Shown here piece after piece: positions 23,911 to 32,394 of a DNA stretch of 64,000 nucleotides. The position numbers and the translations under genes were made by a program. Location: assembly GCF_049446155.1 (NCBI RefSeq), contig NZ_JBMSEE010000010.1:1-64000 (forward strand), given 5' to 3'. Below the pieces are notes generated by a model. That model saw only the letters and a list, made by a program, of their open reading frames with translations, was not told where the DNA came from and did no database searches. Positions within the stretch are counted from its first letter, which is position 1, and each line of letters opens with the position of its first letter. Source of the DNA: Rivibacter sp049446155. GTDB lineage: Bacteria; Pseudomonadota; Gammaproteobacteria; Burkholderiales; Burkholderiaceae_C.

Positions 23911-24669
23911 TCAGGCGTCGTTGGCGGCCGCGACTGCGGCGGGAGACGGCTTCACGCCGCCGAAGCGCCGATCGCGCTGCGCGTAGGCGGCGATGGCGCG
24001 GTCGAGTTCGGCCTCGTCGAAGTCGGGCCAGAGGCAGTCGGTGAAATGCAGCTCGGCATAGGCCGTCTGCCACAACAGGAAGTTGGAGATGCGCACCTCG
24101 CCGCCGGTGCGGATGAACAAGTCCGGATCGGGCGCATAGGCCATGGCCATGAACTCGCCGAGGCGCGCTTCAGTGAGCGCCTCGGCAGGCACGCCAGCTT
24201 CGATCGCGCGGCGGCAGGCCTGCACGATGTCCCAGCGGCCGCCGTAGTTGAACGCGACTGACAGCGTGATGCGCGTGTTATGGCGCGTCACCGCCTCGGC
24301 CTCGTCCCAGGCTGCGCGGACCTTGTCGGAGACCTTGCTGCGGTCGCCGACGATGCGGATGCGCACGCCTTCGCTGGCGAGCTTGCGCAGATAGTTGGAC
24401 ACCGCCACAAGCACCAGGCTCATCAGGCCGGAGACCTCCTCCTCGGGGCGCTTCCAGTTCTCGCTGGAGAAAGCGAACACCGTGAGGTACTCGACGCCGC
24501 GATCGGCGCAGGCCTGCACGGTGCGCACCAACGCATCGACGCCGTGCTTGTGGCCGAAGAAGCGGGGCATCAGGCGGCGGTTGGCCCAGCGGCCGTTGCC
24601 GTCCATCACGACGGCGATGTGGCGCGGAATGGCGGGCACGACCGGTGCGCGGGGCTTGAACAGCGACAC
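23911..24669 (-). CDS. uppS: undecaprenyl diphosphate synthase
   Basis: UppS adds eight isoprene units to farnesyl diphosphate to make the C55 lipid carrier for peptidoglycan and O-antigen. The 252-residue cis-prenyltransferase has HIAVVMDGNGRWANRRLMPR with the catalytic Asp, the segment LTVFAFSSENWKRP, SVAFNYGGRWDIVQACR, and DLFIRTGGEVRISNFLLWQT. The start is GTG at 24669, 14 bases after frr. It sits in the conserved pyrH-frr-uppS-cdsA-dxr order. Confidence 0.98.
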   Translation of the reverse strand: MSLFKPRAPVVPAIPRHIAVVMDGNGRWANRRLMPRFFGHKHGVDALVRTVQACADRGVEYLTVFAFSSENWKRPEEEVSGLMSLVLVAVSNYLRKLASEGVRIRIVGDRSKVSDKVRAAWDEAEAVTRHNTRITLSVAFNYGGRWDIVQACRRAIEAGVPAEALTEARLGEFMAMAYAPDPDLFIRTGGEVRISNFLLWQTAYAELHFTDCLWPDFDEAELDRAIAAYAQRDRRFGGVKPSPAAVAAANDA

Positions 24670-24683
24670 GTCGGGCAGTCCGC

Positions 24684-25244
24684 TCAGACCGCCAGGATCT
24701 CGGCTTCCTTGCCGTGAACGAGCTTGTCGATCTCGGCAATCGTCTTGTCGGTGAGCTTCTGGATTTCTTCACCCGAGCGGCGCTCGTCGTCCTCGGTGAT
24801 CTGCTTGTCCTTGGCGAGCTTCTTGGCGTGCTCGTTGGCGTCGCGGCGCAGGTTGCGCACGGCGATCTTGGCTTCCTCGCCGGCGTGGCGCACGACCTTG
24901 GTCAGCTCCTTGCGGCGCTCCTCGGTCAGCGCCGGCATCGGCACGCGCAGCAAGTCGCCTTGCGAGGCCGGGTTCAGGCCGAGGTCGCTCTCGCGGATCG
25001 CTTTCTCGATCTTGGCGCCCATGCCCTTCTCCCAGGGCTGCACGCCGATCGTGCGCGCGTCGAGCAGGGTCACGTTGGCGACCTGGCTCAGCGGCACCAT
25101 CGAGCCGTAGTACTCGACATGCACCTGATCCAGAAGGCCCGTGTGCGCGCGGCCGGTGCGGATCTTGGTCAGCTCGTGCTTGAAGGCCTCGACCGTTTTG
25201 GCGGTCTTCTGCTCGAAGTTCTTGCGGATGTCGGCGATGCTCAT
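24684..25244 (-). CDS. frr: ribosome recycling factor
   Basis: RRF splits the post-termination ribosome together with EF-G. The 186-residue protein matches the family length and has IADIRKNFEQKTAKTVEAFK at the start, the KIRTGRAHTGLLDQVHVEYY segment, and the long helices with LTEERRKELTKVVRHAGEEA and VRNLRRDANEHAKKL. It is 48 bases downstream of pyrH. Confidence 0.98.
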   Translation of the reverse strand: MSIADIRKNFEQKTAKTVEAFKHELTKIRTGRAHTGLLDQVHVEYYGSMVPLSQVANVTLLDARTIGVQPWEKGMGAKIEKAIRESDLGLNPASQGDLLRVPMPALTEERRKELTKVVRHAGEEAKIAVRNLRRDANEHAKKLAKDKQITEDDERRSGEEIQKLTDKTIAEIDKLVHGKEAEILAV

Positions 25245-25292
25245 GATCGTGCTTTCGATATCGACAACGTGAAGGCGCTCAACGAGAGGCGC

Positions 25293-26003
25293 TCAGACAT
25301 GCACCAGCGTGCCCTCGTCCTCGCCCATCACGACGCGCTTGAGCGCACCGGGCTTGAAGATCGAGAACACCTTGATCGGCAGCTTCTGGTCGCGGCACAG
25401 CGCGAACGCGGTCGCGTCCATCACCGCCAGGTTCTTGCTGATGGCCTCGTCGAAGCTGATCTTGGTATAGCGCGTGGCGTCGGGGTACTTGTTCGGATCG
25501 GCGGTGTAGACGCCGTCGACCTTGGTGGCCTTGAGGACCACCTGCGCGCCGATCTCGGCGCCGCGCAGCGCCGCCGCGGTGTCGGTGGTGAAGAAAGGGT
25601 TGCCGGTGCCGGCGGCGAAGACAACCACCTTGCCCTCTTCGAGGTACTGCAGCGCCTTGGGCCGCACGTAGGGCTCGACCACCTGCTCGATGCTGATTGC
25701 GCTCATCACGCGCGCGGTCATGCCCTCCTGGCGCATCGTGTCGGCCAGCGCGAGCGAGTTCATCACGGTGGCCAGCATGCCCATGTAGTCGGCCGTGGCG
25801 CGGTCCATGCCGACCGAGCCGCCGGCGACGCCGCGGAAGATGTTGCCGCCGCCGATCACGACCGCGACCTCGCAGCCCAGCTGCGTGATTTCCTGGATCT
25901 CGCGCACCATGCGAACGATGGTGGCGCGGTTGATGCCGTAGGCATCGTCGCCCATCAGGGCCTCACCGGACAGCTTGAGCAGGATGCGCTGGTACGCGGG
26001 CAT
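25293..26003 (-). CDS. pyrH: UMP kinase
   Basis: PyrH phosphorylates UMP to UDP and is regulated by GTP and UTP. The 236-residue amino-acid-kinase fold protein has RILLKLSGEALMGDDAYGIN at the start, the nucleotide loop VAVVIGGGNIFRG, MDRATADYMGMLATVMNSLA, and LKATKVDGVYTADPNKYPDA. It has a 115-base gap upstream that contains a large hairpin and a possible promoter, so it may be partly uncoupled from tsf. Confidence 0.98.
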   Translation of the reverse strand: MPAYQRILLKLSGEALMGDDAYGINRATIVRMVREIQEITQLGCEVAVVIGGGNIFRGVAGGSVGMDRATADYMGMLATVMNSLALADTMRQEGMTARVMSAISIEQVVEPYVRPKALQYLEEGKVVVFAAGTGNPFFTTDTAAALRGAEIGAQVVLKATKVDGVYTADPNKYPDATRYTKISFDEAISKNLAVMDATAFALCRDQKLPIKVFSIFKPGALKRVVMGEDEGTLVHV

Positions 26004-26048
26004 TCAGGGACTCCGAAACACGGCGCGTGGGCCGATCGGTGGGGGCAG

Positions 26049-26106
26049 AGTGTAGAAGATGCGACACGGCGCGCCGGGCGGGGTTCCACCGCCTTCGGCG
26101 CGCCGT
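26049..26106 (-). promoter_or_regulatory. tsf-pyrH intergenic hairpin and possible pyrH promoter
   Basis: Arms ACGGCGCGCCG (26066-26076) and CGGCGCGCCGT (26096-26106) pair perfectly, with an inner GGCGG/CCGCC extension; no T-run follows. A TACACT box reads on the minus strand at 26054-26049, about 45 bases before the pyrH ATG. This suggests an attenuation or processing point between tsf and pyrH. Confidence 0.45.
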
Positions 26107-26118
26107 CTGGGTGCGGGC

Positions 26119-26997
26119 TTACTGGCCCTTGGCGGCAGCGACCTGGGCCGCGACTTCGGCGGCGAAGTCGTCGACCTTCTTCTCGATGCCCTCGCCCACC
26201 ACGTAGAGGGTGAAGCCCTTCACCGTGGTGTTGGCGGCCTTGAGCATCTGCTCGACGGTCTGCTTGTCGTTCTTGACGAAGGCCTGGTTGAACAGCGAGA
26301 CCTCCTTGAGGTACTTCTGCACCGAGCCCTCGACCATCTTGGCGACGATGTCGGCCGGCTTGCCCGACTCGGCGGCCTTGGCGTTGGCGACGCTGCGCTC
26401 CTTCTCGATCAGCTCGGCCGGCACGTCGGCCGACGACAGCGCGACCGGCTTCATCGCGGCCACGTGCATCGCAACGTCCTTGGCGGCCACGTCATCGCCG
26501 GTGTACTCGACCACGACGCCGATTCGCGTGCCGTGCAGGTAGCTGGCCAGCTTGGCGTCGCCCGAGAAGCGCTTGAAGCGGCGGATCGACATGTTCTCGC
26601 CGATCTTGCCGATCAGCGCCGAACGCGTGGCCTCGACGGTCGCGCCGTCGATCTCGAGCGCCGACAGGGCGGTAACGTCGGCCGGGTTCTTGGTCGCGAC
26701 GAGTTCGGCGATCTTCTTGCCGAAGGCGAGGAAGTCGTCGTTCTTCGAGACGAAGTCGGTCTCGCAGTTGATCTCGACGAGCGCACCGGTGGTGCCGTCG
26801 ATGTGCACGGCGACGATGCCTTCGGCGGTCACGCGCGAGGCGGCCTTGCTGGCCTTGTTGCCGAGCTTGACGCGCAGGATCTCTTCGGCCTTGTTGAGGT
26901 CGCCGTCGGCTTCGGTGAGGGCCTTCTTGCACTCCATCATCGGCGCATCGGTCTTGGCGCGAAGTTCGGCCACCATGCTGGCGGTGATTGCGGGCAT
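26119..26997 (-). CDS. tsf: elongation factor Ts
   Basis: EF-Ts exchanges GDP for GTP on EF-Tu. The 292-residue protein starts MPAITASMVAELRAKTDAPM with MMECKKALTEADGDLNKAEE (the TDAPMMECKKAL UBA motif), and has NCETDFVSKNDDFLAF, the family signature that contacts EF-Tu. The dimerisation and C-terminal modules follow. It is in its usual place after rpsB, separated by 160 bases with two hairpins. Confidence 0.98.
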   Translation of the reverse strand: MPAITASMVAELRAKTDAPMMECKKALTEADGDLNKAEEILRVKLGNKASKAASRVTAEGIVAVHIDGTTGALVEINCETDFVSKNDDFLAFGKKIAELVATKNPADVTALSALEIDGATVEATRSALIGKIGENMSIRRFKRFSGDAKLASYLHGTRIGVVVEYTGDDVAAKDVAMHVAAMKPVALSSADVPAELIEKERSVANAKAAESGKPADIVAKMVEGSVQKYLKEVSLFNQAFVKNDKQTVEQMLKAANTTVKGFTLYVVGEGIEKKVDDFAAEVAAQVAAAKGQ

Positions 26998-27016
26998 TGC
27001 TTGACTCCTTGGATGC

Positions 27017-27102
27017 GGCCGCGCCTCGAGGCGCGGCCGGTTTCGATTCGGGATCGGTGTGAAGGGTCCGGATGGACGAAGGGGCTGATCGCTCAGCCCC
27101 TT
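27017..27102 (-). promoter_or_regulatory. hairpins in the rpsB-tsf intergenic region
   Basis: The first hairpin met by polymerase is AAGGGGCTGA / TCAGCCCCTT (27102-27093 and 27088-27079, GCGA tetraloop). A second palindrome, GCCGCGCCTCGAGGCGCGGC, lies at about 27018-27037, 20 bases before the tsf ATG. The first looks like a partial terminator; such elements commonly reduce tsf relative to rpsB transcripts in other bacteria. Confidence 0.55.
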
Positions 27103-27157
27103 ACGTCATCGCGCGGCCGCCGCTCGGCGGGGGACGCCGTGCGGGCGGGCCGGCCGG

Positions 27158-27898
27158 TCAGGCGGCGTCGACTTCGACGAACTCGTCGCCGCCCTGGGCA
27201 GCGGCGACCACGTCGTTGACGGCGTTGGCCTTGCCTTCGAGCACGGCATCGGCGACGGCGCGCGCGTACAGCACGACGGCCTTGGCCGAGTCATCGTTGC
27301 CCGGGATCACGTAGTCGATGCCGTCCGGCGAGTGGTTCGTGTCCACCACGCCGATGACCGGAATGCCCAGCTTCTTGGCCTCGGCGATGGCGATCTTGTG
27401 GTAGCCGACGTCGATCACGAAGATCGCGTCCGGCAGCGCATTCATGTTCTGGATGCCGCCGATGTCCTTTTCCAGCTTGGCGATCTCGCGCTGGAACATC
27501 AGCGCTTCCTTCTTGATCGCGGGCTGGGTGCCGGCCTCGACCTGGGCCTGCATGTCCTTGAGCTTCTTCAGCGAACCCTTGACGGTCTTGAAGTTGGTCA
27601 GCATGCCGCCAAGCCAACGCTGGTCGACATAGGGCATGCCGGCGCGCAGGGCTTCCTGCGCGACCACCTCGCGCGCCTGGCGCTTGGTGCCGACCATCAG
27701 GATCGTGCCGCGCTTGCTCGCGATCTGGCGCACGAACTTCATCGCTTCCTCGAAGAGCGGCAGCGTCTTCTCGAGGTTGATGATGTGGATCTTGTTGCGG
27801 TGGCCAAAGATGAACGGCGCCATCTTCGGGTTCCAGAAGCGCGTCTGGTGGCCGAAATGCACACCCGCTTCCAGCATTTCACGCATGCTGTAGGACAT
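27158..27898 (-). CDS. rpsB: 30S ribosomal protein S2
   Basis: S2 is a late-assembling protein of the small subunit that helps bind S1. The 246-residue protein starts MSYSMREMLEAGVHFGHQTR and has WNPKMAPFIFGHRNKIHIIN, the MLTNFKTVKGSLKKL segment and FVIDVGYHKIAIAEAKKLGI, all S2 signatures. The ATG at 27898 has AGGAG 6 bases upstream. It is the first gene of the sixteen-gene minus-strand operon and has a long leader. Confidence 0.98.
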   Translation of the reverse strand: MSYSMREMLEAGVHFGHQTRFWNPKMAPFIFGHRNKIHIINLEKTLPLFEEAMKFVRQIASKRGTILMVGTKRQAREVVAQEALRAGMPYVDQRWLGGMLTNFKTVKGSLKKLKDMQAQVEAGTQPAIKKEALMFQREIAKLEKDIGGIQNMNALPDAIFVIDVGYHKIAIAEAKKLGIPVIGVVDTNHSPDGIDYVIPGNDDSAKAVVLYARAVADAVLEGKANAVNDVVAAAQGGDEFVEVDAA

Positions 27899-28139
27899 GA
27901 GAACTCCTAAAAGGTTGGGTCTAGAATCCGGCGCTGATTGCATGCGGTTGCATCCGATTCATCTCGAATGCGTGGCGCGCGCAACACCTTGGGTGGCCTG
28001 ATTCGCGAATTGCCGATGCCAGCTCCATCCAGCGGCTTCCTCGCGAAAGCCCTCTCGAAACCGTCACCGAGTCACCTGGGCATTGACTGCGATCCTGCTG
28101 GATCGCAAAGCCCCTGCCCGGGTAAACCCAAAGAGTATA
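27899..28139 (-). promoter_or_regulatory. rpsB promoter and 230-base leader
   Basis: TATACT reads on the minus strand at 28139-28134; no good -35 is seen. Transcription from there would give a leader of about 230 bases before rpsB. The leader begins with a strong hairpin, GCGATCC / GGATCGC (28106-28100 and 28095-28089), and holds further GC-rich inverted segments. In enterobacteria the rpsB leader binds S2 for feedback control; the same here is inference. Confidence 0.5.
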
Positions 28140-28160
28140 GCACCGTGGATATGCAGCACG

Positions 28161-29519
28161 ATGGATGACGACCTGATCGCCACCCGCGTGCGCATCCATC
28201 AAGGCCGCAGCAGCGCGCTCGCCGAGATCGAGCGCAGCCTGCGGGCCGCGGCGGGACGGTACGCCGCAGGCGCCTTCCTGCAGCTCGACGCCGAGGCCGC
28301 GCGCGCGACCGCCGCGGCGGTCGACGCCCAACACCGCCATGGCGCGCCGCTGCCGCCGCTCGCCGGGCTGGCGGTGAGCGTGAAGGACCTCTTCGATGTC
28401 GCCGGTCAGGTCACGACCGCAGGCTCGACGGTGCTCGCCGGGCATGCGCCGGCGCCGACCGACGCACCCGCGGTAGCGCGGCTGCGGTCAGCCGGTGCGG
28501 CGCTGATCGGGCGCACGCACATGACCGAGTTCGCCTTCTCCGGGGTTGGCCTGAACCCGCACCACCCCACGCCCGCCAACGTGCCGTGGCGCGCGCTGGA
28601 CGCGGCGCCGCGCATCCCCGGCGGCTCCAGTTCGGGCGCGGCCGTATCGGTCGCCGCGGGCGCGGCCTGGGCCGCGCTCGGCTCCGACACCGGCGGTTCG
28701 ATTCGCATTCCCGCGGCGCTCCAAGGCCTGGTCGGCTTCAAGTCCACGGCAGCGCGGGTGCCGACCGATGGCGCCGTACCGCTGTCGACCACGCTCGACA
28801 CCGCCTGCGCGATCACCCGGTCGGTGCGCGACGCGATCCTGTTGCACGAGGTGCTGGCCGCGCGCACCGTGTCGCTCGCCGGCCGACCGCTCGCCGCGAC
28901 GCGCTTCGCGGTGCCCACGACGCTGATGCCCGATGGCCTCGATCCTGCCGTGGCCCGCGCCTTCGATCGGGCGCTGGAGCAGCTGCGCCGTGCCGGCGCC
29001 CGGGTCGAGGAGATCGCCCTGACCGAGCTCGGCGAGGTGGCGGCCATCAACGCCAGCGGCGGCTTCTCCGCGGCCGAGGCATGGCACTGGCACCGCACGT
29101 TGCTGGCCGAGCACGAATCTCGCTACGACCCGCGCGTGGCGCTGCGCATTCGGCGCGGCGCGTCGATGAGCGCCACCGATTACCTCGAATTGCGGCGCGC
29201 CCGCGCCGACTGGATCTCGCGCATGCACCATGCCATGCGGGGCTTCGATGCCCTGCTCAGCCCCACCGTCCCGCTGATGCCGCCACCGATCGCCGACCTC
29301 GAAGCCAGCGACGAAGCCTTCTTCGCCGCCAACGCCCAGCTGCTGCGCAACCCTTCGGTCGTCAACCTGCTCGACGGCTGCGCACTGTCGCTGCCCTGCC
29401 AGGCGCCGGGCGCGGCGCCGGTGGGCTTGATGCTGTGGGCGCGCGGCGATGCCGACGATGCGCTGCTGGACACGGCATCGGCCGTCGAGGCGGCGCTCGC
29501 CAGCGCGGCGCACTCATGA
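28161..29519 (+). CDS. amidase (amidase signature family)
   Basis: A 452-residue hydrolase of the amidase signature family, which cuts C-N amide bonds with a Ser-cisSer-Lys triad. The Lys is in LAVSVKDLFDVAGQVTTAGS, the cis-Ser in PGGSSSGAAVSVAAG, and the nucleophile Ser in LGSDTGGSIRIPAALQGLVG. The protein resembles the AtzE/GatA-like amidases but its substrate cannot be read from sequence; gatB/gatC are not nearby, so it is not the tRNA amidotransferase. It is divergent from rpsB and its stop overlaps the start of the FAD oxidoreductase by 4 bases (ATGA), so the two probably act together. The ATG at 28161 is preceded by a weak ribosome-binding site. Confidence 0.88.
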   Translation: MDDDLIATRVRIHQGRSSALAEIERSLRAAAGRYAAGAFLQLDAEAARATAAAVDAQHRHGAPLPPLAGLAVSVKDLFDVAGQVTTAGSTVLAGHAPAPTDAPAVARLRSAGAALIGRTHMTEFAFSGVGLNPHHPTPANVPWRALDAAPRIPGGSSSGAAVSVAAGAAWAALGSDTGGSIRIPAALQGLVGFKSTAARVPTDGAVPLSTTLDTACAITRSVRDAILLHEVLAARTVSLAGRPLAATRFAVPTTLMPDGLDPAVARAFDRALEQLRRAGARVEEIALTELGEVAAINASGGFSAAEAWHWHRTLLAEHESRYDPRVALRIRRGASMSATDYLELRRARADWISRMHHAMRGFDALLSPTVPLMPPPIADLEASDEAFFAANAQLLRNPSVVNLLDGCALSLPCQAPGAAPVGLMLWARGDADDALLDTASAVEAALASAAHS

Positions 29520-30799
29520 AGGTCGCCGTCATCGGCGCCGGCATCGTCGGCGTCACCAGTGCCTACGAGCTGGCACGCGCGGGCCACGACGTCACGGTCT
29601 ACGAGCGGCGCAGCGGCGTCGCCGCCGATGCCAGCTTCGGCACCGGCGGGCTGGTCGCCGTCGCCGGGCTCGAATTGCGCGAATCCCCGCGCTGGTCGCT
29701 GACGCCCGACAGCGCGCGCTGGTTGTGGGCACGCCGACGCAGCGAACGACGCAGCGACGAGGCGATCGCTGCGCTGGTCGAACTGGCTCGCGCCAGCCAG
29801 GCGCGCCTGGGCGAGCTGCGCCAGCAGCTGCAGCTCGACTACGAACGCAGCACCGGCGTGCTGCACCTGTTCTCGAACGATGCCGCGCTCGAGGCACGCG
29901 CCCAGGCGTGGGCGCATCTGGGCATCGCCGCTCGCCGGCTCGAGCCCGGCCAGTGCCTGAGCGTGGAGCCGGGACTCAACGGCCTGCGCGAGCCGGCCGG
30001 CGGCCTGCTCGTGACGGGCGACGAAGTCGGCAACTGCCGCCAGGTCGCGCACCTGTTGCGCGACGCCGCCGAGGACCTGGGCGTCGACTTCCGCTTCGCC
30101 ACGACCGTGCACGCCATCACGCCCGGCGCCCGGCCGAGCCTGCGCTCCGAGCAGCTGGCGCTGACGACCGGCTTTGCGACCAGCCGGCTCGCCGCGGCCA
30201 ACGGCGCGGCCGAAGCGCGCCGCGTGATGCTCCAGCGCGCGCATGCGGCCGCGCGCTACCTCGATCCGGTCGCCGAGGAAGCCTTCGACGCGATCGTCGT
30301 CTGCGCCGGGACCGAGTCGCGACGGCTGTTGCAGCCGCTGGGCGTGCATCTCCCGCTGCAAGCCGTCCACGGCTGCGCGCTGACCGTGCCGCTGCGCAGC
30401 CCCGAGCGCGGCCCGCGCAGCGCGGTCGTGGACCCCGAACGCGGCGTCACACTCAGCCGCCTGGGCACGCGCCTGCGGGTCAGCGGCGGCCACGAACTCG
30501 GCAGCGAGTCGTCGCAGCCGCGACGCAAGACGGTCGAGTTGCTCTACCGCGTGCTCGACGACTGGTTCCCCGGCGCCGCGCATCTCGCGCGCCCGCAGCT
30601 GTGGAGCGGTGCGCGACCCACCATGGCCGACGGCCTGCCGCGCATCGGCGCCGCACCGCGGCTGCCCGGGTTGTGGTTCAACCTCGGGCACGGCGATCAC
30701 GGCTGGAGCCTGGCCTGCGGCAGCGCCCAGCAATTGACGCGTCAACTGAGCGGCGCAGAGCCGATTCGCGCCTTCGACCCGTTGAAGGAAGCCAGCTGA
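29516..30799 (+). CDS. FAD-dependent oxidoreductase, D-amino-acid dehydrogenase (DadA)-like
   Basis: A 427-residue DAO-family flavoprotein. It starts with the Rossmann FAD motif VAVIGAGIVGVTSAYELARA and ERRSGVAADASFGTGGLVAV, has EPGLNGLREPAGGLLVTGDE in the substrate domain and ends with the second FAD segment LPGLWFNLGHGDHGWSLACG. This layout is that of DadA, which oxidises D-amino acids to keto acids and passes electrons to the respiratory chain. True DadA is about 416-435 residues, so the size fits. Coupled by ATGA overlap to the amidase, which might free an amino acid for it; that link is inference. Confidence 0.83.
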   Translation: MKVAVIGAGIVGVTSAYELARAGHDVTVYERRSGVAADASFGTGGLVAVAGLELRESPRWSLTPDSARWLWARRRSERRSDEAIAALVELARASQARLGELRQQLQLDYERSTGVLHLFSNDAALEARAQAWAHLGIAARRLEPGQCLSVEPGLNGLREPAGGLLVTGDEVGNCRQVAHLLRDAAEDLGVDFRFATTVHAITPGARPSLRSEQLALTTGFATSRLAAANGAAEARRVMLQRAHAAARYLDPVAEEAFDAIVVCAGTESRRLLQPLGVHLPLQAVHGCALTVPLRSPERGPRSAVVDPERGVTLSRLGTRLRVSGGHELGSESSQPRRKTVELLYRVLDDWFPGAAHLARPQLWSGARPTMADGLPRIGAAPRLPGLWFNLGHGDHGWSLACGSAQQLTRQLSGAEPIRAFDPLKEAS

Positions 30800-30824
30800 G
30801 CCGAGGCGGCGCTAAGCTCGCCGC

Positions 30825-32384
30825 ATGCCCAGCTTGCCAGTGCGCGCACCGCGCTTCATCGTTGGTCCGCAAGGGCCGGCCGGACCCGAACGCTGGCCGC
30901 TGTACAAGACCGCCGCGTCGCGAGCGATCGAGTCCGCTGCCCAGCACGCGGTGCCGCCTCACACCCTGATGGAGCGTGCGGCGCAGGCGCTCGAACGGCT
31001 CGCCCGCGCCATCGCGCCGCACGCGCGGCGCGTCTGGATCGTCGCCGGCCCCGGCAACAACGGCGGCGACGGTCTCGAATGTGCGGCGATGCTGGCCGCC
31101 GCAGGTGCGCAGGTCCACGTGAGCCTGCTGGCGGCAGACACGGCGCGGCTTCCGCCCGATGCATCGATCGCGCTCGAGCGCGCACGCGCGGCCGGCGTCG
31201 CCATTACGCGCGCGCTCGATCCGCCGCCGCTCGGGCCACACGATCTCGCAATCGATGCCCTGCTCGGCCTGGGCCGCCGCAACCGTGCGCCGAGCCGCCC
31301 GCTGGCCGACGCCATTGCGGCACTCAATGCCCTTCCCTGCGCCATCTTGTCGGTCGATCTGCCCTCGGGGCTGGATGCTGACACCGGCTGGCTGCAGCAC
31401 GCCGACAAGGAGGCCGCGCCCTGCGTGCGCGCCACCCACACGCTTGCGCTGCTGACGCTCAAGCCCGGACTCTTCACCGCCCACGGCCGCGACCATGTCG
31501 GCACAGTCTGGTTCGACGATCTCGGCGTGGCGCACGAGCACCCCGTCGATGCATGGCTCGTCTGCCGCGCCGCAGCCGCCGCCGAGCGCCCGCATGCCAG
31601 CCACAAGGGCAGCTACGGCGACGTCGTCGTGATCGGCGGTGCGGCCACGATGGGTGGCGCCGTGCGTCTTGCCGGCCGCGCGGCCGCGCTCACCGGTGCT
31701 GGGCGCGTCTTCGTCTCGCCGCTCGAAGGTCCGGTCGAGTTCGATCCCGGCGCGCCGGAACTGATGATGCGCGACTGGACGACATCGCCGATCGATCACG
31801 CGACGGTGGTGTGCGGCTGCGGTGGCGGCGAAGTCGTGCGCTCGGCGCTGTCGCGCGTGCTGGCGCGCGCGCCGCGGCTCGTGCTCGATGCCGACGCGCT
31901 CAATGCCGTCGCCACCGACCCGATGCTCGCGGCCCAGCTCGTCGCACGGGCCGCGGCCGGGCGCGCGACGGTGCTCACGCCGCACCCGCTCGAGGCGGCG
32001 CGGCTGCTCGGTTCCACGACCGAGGCCGTGCAGTCAGACCGCCTGGCCGCCGCGCAGCAGCTCGCCGACCGCACGCGCGCGGTCGTGGTGCTCAAGGGCT
32101 CGGGCACAGTCGTCGCGGCGCCGTGGTCGGCGCCATCGATCAATGCCACCGGCAATGCCGCGCTGGCCAACGCGGGCAGCGGCGACGTGCTGGCCGGAAT
32201 GATCGGCGGCGGCTGGATGGCCGGCGGCCGCGCCACCGACGTGTCGGCGGCGGCACAGGCCCTGATCGCCGCGCGGGAGATGGTGGCGAGCCACGGCGCC
32301 CTGGCGGACACCTGGGCCGTACGGCGCCATGGGCCGATGGTGCCCAGCAGCCAGCTGGCGATGCTCGCCGGCCGGCCGCTCTGA
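30825..32384 (+). CDS. nnr: bifunctional NAD(P)H-hydrate epimerase / ADP-dependent NAD(P)H-hydrate dehydratase
   Basis: Nnr repairs hydrated NADH and NADPH: the N-terminal YjeF_N domain epimerises R-NADHX to S-NADHX and the C-terminal ribokinase-like domain dehydrates it. The 519-residue fused protein has VWIVAGPGNNGGDGLECAAM near residues 70-90, LSVDLPSGLDADTG, then from about residue 250 SHKGSYGDVVVIGGAATMGG, VLTPHPLEAARLLGS and ATGNAALANAGSGDVLAGMI, the Gly-rich phosphate loop with catalytic Asp. It begins 25 bases after the FAD oxidoreductase and converges with rnr, 10 bases away. Confidence 0.96.
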   Translation: MPSLPVRAPRFIVGPQGPAGPERWPLYKTAASRAIESAAQHAVPPHTLMERAAQALERLARAIAPHARRVWIVAGPGNNGGDGLECAAMLAAAGAQVHVSLLAADTARLPPDASIALERARAAGVAITRALDPPPLGPHDLAIDALLGLGRRNRAPSRPLADAIAALNALPCAILSVDLPSGLDADTGWLQHADKEAAPCVRATHTLALLTLKPGLFTAHGRDHVGTVWFDDLGVAHEHPVDAWLVCRAAAAAERPHASHKGSYGDVVVIGGAATMGGAVRLAGRAAALTGAGRVFVSPLEGPVEFDPGAPELMMRDWTTSPIDHATVVCGCGGGEVVRSALSRVLARAPRLVLDADALNAVATDPMLAAQLVARAAAGRATVLTPHPLEAARLLGSTTEAVQSDRLAAAQQLADRTRAVVVLKGSGTVVAAPWSAPSINATGNAALANAGSGDVLAGMIGGGWMAGGRATDVSAAAQALIAAREMVASHGALADTWAVRRHGPMVPSSQLAMLAGRPL

Positions 32385-32394
32385 GCCTCGCGGG

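Noticed and set aside
28161..29519. Glutamyl-tRNA(Gln) amidotransferase subunit A
   Set aside because: The amidase core is shared, but there is no gatB or gatC nearby and the gene is coupled to a flavin oxidoreductase instead.
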